Shown here: in pieces, positions 57,576 to 64,000 of the stretch | How positions within the stretch are numbered: position 1 is the first letter of the stretch | How the letters are laid out: each line of letters starts with the position of its first letter | Assembly: GCA_016866475.1 (NCBI GenBank) | Contig: VGMF01000003.1 | Location: forward strand, 97,157 to 161,156 | From: Chlamydiota bacterium | GTDB taxonomy: Bacteria > Chlamydiota > Chlamydiia > Chlamydiales > RGXB01 | DNA: 64,000 nucleotides | Direction: 5' to 3' | Position numbers and translations under genes: made by a program | The notes under the pieces: model-generated | What the model saw: only the letters and a program-made list of their open reading frames with translations | Database searches by the model: none | Told to the model about the DNA's origin: nothing

Positions 57576-58916
57576 ATGAAAACAAGCTTTTCAAATGACG
57601 ACGTTCAACTTCAAATCAACAAACTTCCCGGTTGCACAGTCGAATATACCGTTACCTGCTCCCCTTCCTTGATCCAAAAGGGAGAAAAACAGGCTATCAA
57701 GAAAATCGCTAAAGGAGTCTCTATCCCCGGCTTTAGGAAAGGGAAAGTGCCCGAAGAGGTGATCCGCCGAAACTATTCCAAAGCTGTCGAGGCTGAGGCA
57801 AAAGAGGAGCTCACGCAGCTGGCATTCCAAGAGGCGCGCAAGCTCGACTCGACTCCGATCATGCAAACCGAAGGGGCTGTTGGGGCGAAAATAGTGCACT
57901 ACGGCGAGGGGAAAGCAGAATTCCAATACTTTATCACAACCAACCCCGAAGTTCCCGACCTTTCTTCATTGGAAACTGTTAAAGTACATTCCAAGCCCTT
58001 AAAAGCTGTAACCGAAAAAGAGGTCGAAAAGGAGATAAAAAATCTTTTACGCCTTTTTGCGACATGGGAAGATGTGACGGGCCGCGCGGTTAGCGAGGGG
58101 GACTTTGTCCGTTTGAACGGCTATGATCTCTCTACCGAAGGGGAGCCAAAAATCTTTAACGAATCGAGGCTCGACGTGTCTAAAGACGGGCTTTCGACAG
58201 AGTGGCTTTATGAGGCGCTGATCGGGCTGCAGATTGGGGAGACGAAAATCGCCGACACCTATCCCAATGCCGACGAGACCGAAGAATTCAAGAAAACTTT
58301 TTCAAAAAAACAGGTCCGCCTTGAGGTGGTCCGCATCGAGCATCCTACAGCACCTGCTCTCGACGAAGCATTCGTGCAGAAATTGGGCCTGAAAACTGTT
58401 GGCGAACTTGAGACGGAGATGAAAAAACGGTTGGAGCATGAGGCGATGAGCAACCATGTCCAAGCCCTTAAAGACGCATTGACCGATGAAATCTTGAAGA
58501 ATATCACCCTCGAAGTGCCCCAGATTCTTGTCGACCGGGAGGTGGCAAGCCGTATGCGCCGCTACCTTTCTAGCACGCAAGGCAAAAAAGAATTCGAAGC
58601 TCTCACCAAAGAAGAGCAGGAAAACAAGCGCGAGGATATCCGAGTCAAATCTTTAGATGCGATCCGTCTCTACTTCATCATCCAGGCAATCATACGCAAG
58701 TACAATATTGCCCCTCCTGCAAATATTCAGCAGGATATGACAGAGATTGCCCAAAAACATTACAAAGAGGGGAGCTCAAAGAAGGCTACGCAGCAAATGA
58801 TGCAGCAAGCCCAAAATGAGCAAAACCAGTTTTTGGCAACCACGATGATGGATACGGCACTTGTCTATGTTTTAGACAAGATTCTCCATGTTTTCCCCCA
58901 ACCGGCGCATGCCTAA
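57576..58916 (+). CDS. tig: Trigger factor
   Basis: A 446-residue ribosome-bound chaperone with peptidyl-prolyl isomerase activity. The N-terminal ribosome-docking loop is clear (PGFRKGKVPEEVIRRNY near residues 52-68, a version of G-F-R-x-G-K), followed by the FKBP-like domain and the long helical C-terminal arms. I use ATG 57576, where similarity begins; an in-frame ATG at 57516 lies just after tRNA-Gly. It begins the conserved tig-clpP-clpX series, with a terminator and a new promoter before clpP. Confidence 0.94.
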   Translation: MKTSFSNDDVQLQINKLPGCTVEYTVTCSPSLIQKGEKQAIKKIAKGVSIPGFRKGKVPEEVIRRNYSKAVEAEAKEELTQLAFQEARKLDSTPIMQTEGAVGAKIVHYGEGKAEFQYFITTNPEVPDLSSLETVKVHSKPLKAVTEKEVEKEIKNLLRLFATWEDVTGRAVSEGDFVRLNGYDLSTEGEPKIFNESRLDVSKDGLSTEWLYEALIGLQIGETKIADTYPNADETEEFKKTFSKKQVRLEVVRIEHPTAPALDEAFVQKLGLKTVGELETEMKKRLEHEAMSNHVQALKDALTDEILKNITLEVPQILVDREVASRMRRYLSSTQGKKEFEALTKEEQENKREDIRVKSLDAIRLYFIIQAIIRKYNIAPPANIQQDMTEIAQKHYKEGSSKKATQQMMQQAQNEQNQFLATTMMDTALVYVLDKILHVFPQPAHA

Positions 58917-58944
58917 ATGCATTTTTAGCTGAACCGATTCTAAG

Positions 58945-58980
58945 AAAAAGACCTCCTTTAAAGAGGTCTTTTTGTTTTTC
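58945..58980 (+). terminator. Terminator of tig
   Basis: AAAAGACCTC pairs with GAGGTCTTTT around a 7-nt loop and is followed by TGTTTTTC. Confidence 0.92.
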
Positions 58981-59010
58981 AGGAGCTCTTTTGGAACTGA
59001 AGGAAAAAGC

Positions 59011-59040
59011 TTGACCCCTTAGCCCGGTGTTTTCTATACT
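59011..59040 (+). promoter_or_regulatory. Promoter of clpP-clpX
   Basis: TTGACC (59011-59016) and TATACT (59035-59040), each five of six to consensus, are 18 nt apart. The leader to the clpP ATG is about 112 nt. Confidence 0.7.
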
Positions 59041-59159
59041 CTTAGGGAATTAAGCGAGATTTTATTCCCGGCTTTTTTGGATAAAATCGAAAAGATTCAA
59101 ATCCCTGTTTGAACGAGCAGGGGAAAACCACACCAATGATCCAATCTTTTAGGAGCAAA

Positions 59160-59756
59160 ATGGGCAGTATTTTAATTCCTACGGTGATCGAGAAGACCGC
59201 AACACATGAAAGAGCTTACGACATCTGGTCAAGGCTTTTAAAAGACCGGATTATTTACTTGGGAACCCCGATCGATGATACAGTGGCTAACCTGATCATC
59301 GCCCAACTCCTCTTTCTGAAAGCCGAAGATGCCCACAAGCCGATCAGCCTTTACATCAATTCCCCCGGGGGGTCGGTTACCTCCGCCCTGGCGATCTACG
59401 ATACGATCCGTTTTGTAGGGCTCGATGTGTGCACCTATGGCCTTGGCTTAATTGCCTCGGCAGCGACGGTTCTTTTGGCCTCCGGAGCGAAGGGGAAGCG
59501 GCACGCCCTCCCCAGCTCGCGCATCATGATCCACCAGCCTTGGGGGGGTGTTTCCGGAACGGCGATTGATATCGAGCTGCAAGCGAAAGAGATCATCTTT
59601 TTAAAAGAAAGACTGAATACTATCATGAGCGATTTGACAGGTCAGTCTCTTGAGAGAATCATCATCGACTCCGATCGGGATTTTTTCATGTCCCCCATCG
59701 AAGCGCAAGAGTACGGGATCATCGACAAAGTGCTACATCCCGAAATCAAAAAATAG
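59160..59756 (+). CDS. clpP: ATP-dependent Clp protease proteolytic subunit
   Basis: A 198-residue serine peptidase that forms the 14-mer chamber. The catalytic Ser is in [14 protein letters not shown] (Ser100), the His in [12 protein letters not shown] (His125), and the Asp is in the IIDSDRDFF segment. The serine loop has Ala-Ala where most ClpPs have Met-Gly. ATG 59160 is preferred over TTG 59109 and ATG 59136 because AGGAG stands 4 nt before it. It equals the clpX-linked paralogue of Chlamydia (ClpP2 type); a second clpP would be elsewhere. clpX follows after 6 nt. Confidence 0.95.
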   Translation: MGSILIPTVIEKTATHERAYDIWSRLLKDRIIYLGTPIDDTVANLIIAQLLFLKAEDAHKPISLYINSPGGSVTSALAIYDTIRFVGLDVCTYGLGLIASAATVLLASGAKGKRHALPSSRIMIHQPWGGVSGTAIDIELQAKEIIFLKERLNTIMSDLTGQSLERIIIDSDRDFFMSPIEAQEYGIIDKVLHPEIKK

Positions 59757-59762
59757 GCAATT

Positions 59763-60995
59763 ATGAGTACAAAGACCCACACCTGCTCTTTCTGTTCGAG
59801 AACCGAAGAAAACGTAGAAAAGCTTATTTCGGGGCCGGGCGTCTTTATTTGCGATAAGTGTGTCCGCCTCTGTGGGGACATCATCGAAAAAAAGCCCTCC
59901 ACCCATGAATTCAAGCTGCTTACCCCGAAAGAAATCTACGATAAGCTTTCGGAGTACATCATAGGGCAAGATAAGGCCAAAAGAACTATCAGTGTCGCGG
60001 TTTATAACCATTACAAGCGGATCCGCTCCAAACCGTCCCACGAGAAAGTGGAATATACGAAATCAAACGTTCTTCTACTGGGACCTACCGGGTCGGGAAA
60101 AACACTGATTGCCCGCACCTTGGCGACTATCCTGGATGTCCCTTTTGCTATTGTGGATGCGACAACATTGACGGAAGCAGGTTATGTGGGTGAGGATGTC
60201 GAAAATATTATTTTGCGCCTTTTGCAAAATGCTGACTACGACCTTGAACGGACCGAAATGGGGATTATCTACATAGACGAGATCGACAAAATTCGGAAAA
60301 CAACCGGTAATGTCTCTATTACAAGGGACGTCTCCGGAGAAGGTGTGCAGCAGGCATTGCTCAAAATCGTTGAAGGGACAGTTGCAAACGTACCTCCAAA
60401 AGGGGGGCGCAAGCACCCGAACCAGGAGTATATCAAGGTCAATACCGAGAACATCCTCTTTATCGTCGGTGGCGCCTTTGTCCATCTTGACCAGATCATA
60501 GCCCGCCGTCTTGGAAAAGGGATGATCGGATTCGATGCGAAAGGGGGAACCTCCGTCGCGGCGCACGAGATGTCCAAATTGCTACAAAACGTACAGACAG
60601 AAGACCTGATTGAGTTTGGGCTTATACCCGAATTCGTCGGCCGGTTCAACATCATAGCAAATTGTAATGAGTTAACGACCCAGGATCTGATCCAAATCCT
60701 CTCAGAGCCAAAAAACGCGATTGTAAAACAATACAAAAGCCTTTTTGCAGACGACGGGGTCGATTTAGAATTTTCACCCGACGCGCTCGATGCAATCGCC
60801 GCAAAGGCTAAAGAGGCCGGTACCGGAGCTCGCGCCCTTAGGATGATTGTCGAAAACATCTTGATGGATCTGATGTTTGATGTCCCGTCTGAAAAAGATA
60901 TCATTGGGATTGTGATAGAAAAGGATTGCGTCACAGAAAAAGCACCCCCTACCGTGGTCCGATCTAAGGATAGCCCACGCCTGCTAGGGGCCTAA
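59763..60995 (+). CDS. clpX: ATP-dependent Clp protease ATP-binding subunit ClpX
   Basis: A 410-residue AAA+ unfoldase for ClpP. The N-terminal zinc-binding domain has CSFC and CDKC (Cys8, 11, 30, 33); Walker A GPTGSGKT is near residues 107-114; Walker [11 protein letters not shown], sensor [10 protein letters not shown] and [10 protein letters not shown] complete it. It is in one operon with clpP. Confidence 0.98.
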   Translation: MSTKTHTCSFCSRTEENVEKLISGPGVFICDKCVRLCGDIIEKKPSTHEFKLLTPKEIYDKLSEYIIGQDKAKRTISVAVYNHYKRIRSKPSHEKVEYTKSNVLLLGPTGSGKTLIARTLATILDVPFAIVDATTLTEAGYVGEDVENIILRLLQNADYDLERTEMGIIYIDEIDKIRKTTGNVSITRDVSGEGVQQALLKIVEGTVANVPPKGGRKHPNQEYIKVNTENILFIVGGAFVHLDQIIARRLGKGMIGFDAKGGTSVAAHEMSKLLQNVQTEDLIEFGLIPEFVGRFNIIANCNELTTQDLIQILSEPKNAIVKQYKSLFADDGVDLEFSPDALDAIAAKAKEAGTGARALRMIVENILMDLMFDVPSEKDIIGIVIEKDCVTEKAPPTVVRSKDSPRLLGA

Positions 60996-61007
60996 ATTGA
61001 ATTAAAG

Positions 61008-61034
61008 GCCCCCCTTCTGTTAATGGAGGGGGGC
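61008..61034 (+). terminator. GC-rich hairpin after clpX
   Basis: GCCCCCC and GGGGGGC form a 7-bp stem, extendable by T-A and T-G pairs, 12 nt after the clpX stop. There is no T-run, so termination may need help or serve both converging genes. Confidence 0.6.
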
Positions 61035-61083
61035 ATAGTTCTCTACCTACCTAGCGTCCGGATTCGTCATGGAATAGGAACTG

Positions 61084-63309
61084 TCAGTAAGATTCGCCTA
61101 TTAAAGCAGGGGGCTCCGATTCGATCCAATCCTCCACAAGTTGATCAAGGTTTGTTGGGTCAAACTTAAAGCTGTCTATCGCAATTTGCGAAATATCTTC
61201 TAAAATTTTATCTATTTTAAGAGTGCGATTCTGATCCGAATTAGTACCCTTCTTACTACCTAAGATTTTTTCTATTTCTTTTTTTCGAGCCTCCAGTCTT
61301 TTATAGATTTCCAAGCATGCTCCTTGATTGGAAAAAAGTGGATCCCAGTTTTTTTGAAGCTCTAAAGCTATGTACTGTTTTTCCTTTTCTCCACCCGCAG
61401 ACACTGAACCGGATACTGAACCGGATACTGAACTATTACGGACTGCACCACCAGATCCGACCCCAGTTGCATTAATTGCAGAAAGTTCGGGAGGTAAAGA
61501 TGATCGGACGAAATCAAGCTTTTGTTGGAAATCTCTTTCTTTATTACTCAAAAATTCACTAAGATCTCCGTTCTCCGAAGGATTACTTTGAAATTCTTGA
61601 TACCAGCCGCTAAGGGCTGATGGATTTGTAGGAGTAAACCCTGGAGCATGTATGGCGATCCAAACTTGATTGGCTAACTCTTCGTTACGAATCTTTAATT
61701 TTAAACCTCTACCGCTCCAAATAGCAAAATAAGGATCTATAACACCAGTGCCTTCTGCACGCAAAGCCTCCTTTTTCTCGGTATATTTGTGAAGTTGATT
61801 CAAATAGCACTCAATTTTTTGAGGCGTGTAATCCGAAAAGAGTTTCATAGATCCCAAAAGTATTTTAGTGAGGTGGCATTCCATAAATTTTAGGTATTGT
61901 TCCCCGAATTCATAGATGGAACCTTGTTGTGCTGCTATAATTCTAAGCTGGCCGGTGAGTTGATTTGCTCCGCATTCCTCAACCAAATCGAAGGAACCAC
62001 CACCATATGTAAATGTTTTGAACTGACTATGCTTCCCATCAATTTCTTCTTTAAGCTTTTCCTCATCTTTCAAATCTAATTCTAAGGCCCTTAATCTTCT
62101 TTCTAAACCATCCAAATTTTGCAGTCTATCCTGAGATTCGAGAGGTACTAATTCCTGTAATTTTTTCCGATAGGCATCAGAGGTTATTTTATTGAACTTT
62201 TCTAAAAAATCCTCTTTTCTCTCAAATCGCTCAAGTTTATCTTTGATCTGTTCGTTTGTACTGAATCTCTTTAAAGGTTCAAAATGTTCTATAATCCCCA
62301 TGTTATCACGATAAGGGAATGGTCGATGGGTCCGGAAGTACTCATGGTAGAATGCCTGACAATCTGGATTTTGTGAATAGCCGCAGCATTCGGCGATAAA
62401 TTTATCTCGGAGCTCAATTTTTTGTTGGACTTTTCCTTTATCCCTTAAAAGGGGGATTCTCGACACGCTTTTCTCTATATCTTTATTACTTAAAATTGTT
62501 TCGACCAATTCAACAGGGTTTTGATCAAGTAGAGCAAGAATTTTACCGGGATTATATTCTTTTGGATTACTTCCCAAAGCTCTTTCTAATGCGTATTTTT
62601 GTATAACATCTGCTTTTTTTCGTTCATTAACAACGATCTTAAAATCCTTGAGAACTTTATCTACCTGTTCTTCAGCCCCTTGTTTATCGCAGCTGATCAA
62701 TGCATACAATTGAGGAAAATCGGAGTATCCTTGAAAGCTTTCTGTATCATTTGATTGGTACAGGGCCTTGCAACCCAAAATAAAAGCTTTTTTTCCCGAA
62801 GCCCAAGTTTGGAAAATAGCATCCCCAAGATCGTAAATTTCTCCAACCTCAGTAAAAGGTTTTTTGAACAACATTTCGCTTAAATTCAAAGTTGTCGGTC
62901 TTGCCCCTTGTTTTTTTACTACTTTAAAAGATTCCCCTGGTGTTCTTTTAATTTCACATTCTTCTTTTTTGTAATAGACTAAAATACCAGTTTGAAAATT
63001 TAAATCTTCCAGCATCCCCTCAATCTTAAATTTTTTCGCAATTAACTGATTTAAGGCCTTGACTCCCTCTATAACATCCTTGTCTGTATCGAGAGTTTTT
63101 GTAACCACATCTCCCCTAGTTACGCGTCTGCCGAACTCTTCAGGTAAGTGTAGGGTCGGATGTGCTCCCGGATGTGCTGGATTACTTTGAAGAATTCTAG
63201 TTGCCAACATCTTGACGTGTTGAATCTCGGGTGCTTGTTGAGAATCACCACCACCTGCTACGGGTCTAATTCCGTCTGGCCCCCTAGCAGATGATGATGG
63301 TTGTGACAT
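61084..63309 (-). CDS. Large unknown soluble protein, candidate secreted effector
   Basis: A 741-residue protein I do not recognise. There is no signal peptide or membrane segment. The N-terminal 25 residues are Ser/Gly/Pro/Gln-rich (SQPSSSARG, VAGGGDSQQ), like many type III secretion signals, and the remainder is charged and helical. A short SVSG repeat lies near residues 633-643. It starts 3 nt after another unknown gene and shares its Ser-rich, low-complexity style, so the two form an operon. A host-directed effector is a guess from composition and position. Confidence 0.6.
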   Translation of the reverse strand: MSQPSSSARGPDGIRPVAGGGDSQQAPEIQHVKMLATRILQSNPAHPGAHPTLHLPEEFGRRVTRGDVVTKTLDTDKDVIEGVKALNQLIAKKFKIEGMLEDLNFQTGILVYYKKEECEIKRTPGESFKVVKKQGARPTTLNLSEMLFKKPFTEVGEIYDLGDAIFQTWASGKKAFILGCKALYQSNDTESFQGYSDFPQLYALISCDKQGAEEQVDKVLKDFKIVVNERKKADVIQKYALERALGSNPKEYNPGKILALLDQNPVELVETILSNKDIEKSVSRIPLLRDKGKVQQKIELRDKFIAECCGYSQNPDCQAFYHEYFRTHRPFPYRDNMGIIEHFEPLKRFSTNEQIKDKLERFERKEDFLEKFNKITSDAYRKKLQELVPLESQDRLQNLDGLERRLRALELDLKDEEKLKEEIDGKHSQFKTFTYGGGSFDLVEECGANQLTGQLRIIAAQQGSIYEFGEQYLKFMECHLTKILLGSMKLFSDYTPQKIECYLNQLHKYTEKKEALRAEGTGVIDPYFAIWSGRGLKLKIRNEELANQVWIAIHAPGFTPTNPSALSGWYQEFQSNPSENGDLSEFLSNKERDFQQKLDFVRSSLPPELSAINATGVGSGGAVRNSSVSGSVSGSVSAGGEKEKQYIALELQKNWDPLFSNQGACLEIYKRLEARKKEIEKILGSKKGTNSDQNRTLKIDKILEDISQIAIDSFKFDPTNLDQLVEDWIESEPPALIGESY
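61403..61433. repeat. 12-nt minisatellite inside the 741-residue gene
   Basis: ACTGAACCGGAT occurs twice in tandem, followed by a partial third copy. It encodes the Ser-Val-Ser-Gly repeat on the minus strand and keeps the reading frame at any copy number. Confidence 0.85.
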
Positions 63310-63312
63310 GTT

Positions 63313-64000
63313 TTATCCTCTAGCACTCAAGTTGTTCAACTGATCAAAGATTGCTCGTATGGCTTGTTTTGCATCGGAATTATCTCCGTCATTTTCTTGG
63401 CTCAATTTTTGACCTACACCCCTTAATGAATCTCCCGCATTACCAAAAAGCGACTGGTTCTTATCTACTGCTGCCTTATTTGCCCTTACTGCAGAATTAG
63501 CAAGCTGTCCACCGGCATTAGTGATACTTTTGGACAACTCTGTGAGCTGATTGATGGCGCTCGACCTATTTTGCTTATCACTGGAAAGTTCGGTTGTTCT
63601 AACATCTTTCTCTTTGTTCACGCCTTTCGCGAACGCAGTTCTTTGCTCGCCAGTTGATTCTCTATAAATGTCTTCCGGTGTGTATCCGCTATCATCTTGG
63701 GAAGTTTTTAATTTGCCGTTCTCTAAGCTATACTTTTTAGTCGCAACAAGTACATTGCCGTCAGCATCCAACCCTCGAGAGTTAGAAAGCGCCGTCTTAA
63801 GTGGATCAGTAATGGAATTACCATTGTCGCCCATACTGTCATTATTGGCTTCTGAACTCGATGGTTTCAAACTTGTAAGCCTGGCCAAATTGTCCACCTC
63901 TGCCTGCCCTTTTGGAGTAGCTAAGGGTGAAACCAAGGCTAATGCACCTAAGCCGCTGCAGGATGCAGTTACGCCGGCAATAATCGATTCGTTTCTCGTC
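63313..64000 (-). CDS. Unknown Ser/Asn/Asp-rich protein, 5' end beyond the window
   Basis: The frame is open to the right edge, so the N-terminus is missing. The visible 229 residues begin with a small-residue hydrophobic stretch (AGVTASCSGLGALALVSPLA), then a long polar Ser/Asn/Asp/Lys-rich region and a helical end (QAIRAIFDQLNNLSARG). The TTG at 63936 is not the start, since coding sequence continues upstream. No family is recognised. It is the upstream partner of the 741-residue gene, 3 nt away. Confidence 0.6.
   Translation of the reverse strand, partial: TRNESIIAGVTASCSGLGALALVSPLATPKGQAEVDNLARLTSLKPSSSEANNDSMGDNGNSITDPLKTALSNSRGLDADGNVLVATKKYSLENGKLKTSQDDSGYTPEDIYRESTGEQRTAFAKGVNKEKDVRTTELSSDKQNRSSAINQLTELSKSITNAGGQLANSAVRANKAAVDKNQSLFGNAGDSLRGVGQKLSQENDGDNSDAKQAIRAIFDQLNNLSARG

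Noticed and set aside
60269..60934. 221-codon antisense frame inside clpX
   Set aside because: clpX is certain on the plus strand; the antisense frame is Ser/Ile-rich shadow sequence.

Overview
The window is a gene-dense stretch of a chromosome from the phylum Chlamydiota, most likely an environmental ('Chlamydia-like') lineage rather than Chlamydiaceae. The evidence is a series of gene blocks whose order I remember from Chlamydia: pcnB-lpxB; plsB-rng-yceD-rpmF; yebC-GNAT-prfB-SWIB-ispD-truA; recO-yidD-LysM protein-pheT-lipoprotein; nfo-rpsD; kdsA-lptC-like-lptB; and mreB-SNF2 helicase-tig-clpP-clpX. The plant-like soluble PlsB, the SWIB protein, a LIVCS and an aromatic amino-acid permease and two SNF2-type helicases fit the same picture. 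An asparaginyl-tRNA synthetase, a squalene-hopene-type cyclase and several sugar-modifying enzymes argue for a less reduced genome than Chlamydia.

Layout. 1-9.4 kb: the 3' end of a UvrD-type helicase, a secreted thioredoxin-like protein, an aromatic amino-acid permease, pcnB-hydrolase-lpxB, yceD-rpmF and rng-plsB. 9.4-18.3 kb: a lone squalene-hopene-type cyclase, the yebC-GNAT-GNAT-prfB operon with the RF2 programmed +1 frameshift, a membrane protein of unknown role, a UDP-sugar pyrophosphorylase, SWIB, ispD and truA. 18.4-26.1 kb: two convergent glycosyltransferases with signal peptides, tRNA-Leu(CAA), brnQ, two envelope proteins, a HAD phosphatase and an overlapping operon (rlmN-hpf-PD-(D/E)XK protein-DUF115). 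27.2-32.9 kb: tRNA-Arg, a short recO, tRNA-Leu(GAG), yidD, a LysM protein, an unusually short pheT, a repeat lipoprotein and a 57-residue protein. 33-43.9 kb: SNF2 helicase-trhO, rpsD-nfo-asnS, rluD, tandem KH proteins, a large DHH-family protein and tRNA-Arg(TCT). 44-50.5 kb: kdsA-lptC-like-lptB, ndk, an exported FkbM methyltransferase whose 3' end and that of mreB lie in a 200-bp tandem duplication, mreB and an exported glycosyltransferase. 50.7-64 kb: an Inc-like protein, a possible permuted-papain protein, a SWIM-SNF2 helicase, a non-coding stretch with a perfect 105-bp tandem repeat, tRNA-Gly, tig-clpP-clpX and two adjacent large unknown proteins, the last cut by the window edge.

Common themes are LPS/Kdo and lipid-A synthesis and export (lpxB, kdsA, lptB, lptC-like), phospholipid start-up (plsB), isoprenoids (ispD feeding a possible triterpene made by the cyclase), translation and tRNA modification (prfB, rlmN, truA, rluD, trhO, hpf, pheT, asnS) and protein quality control (tig, clpP, clpX). 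The accessory layer is the most interesting part: four sugar- or methyl-transferases each carry an N-terminal signal peptide, which suggests enzymes acting outside the cytoplasm, possibly on the host vacuole or host cell. No rRNA genes, CRISPR arrays, transposases or phage genes were seen.
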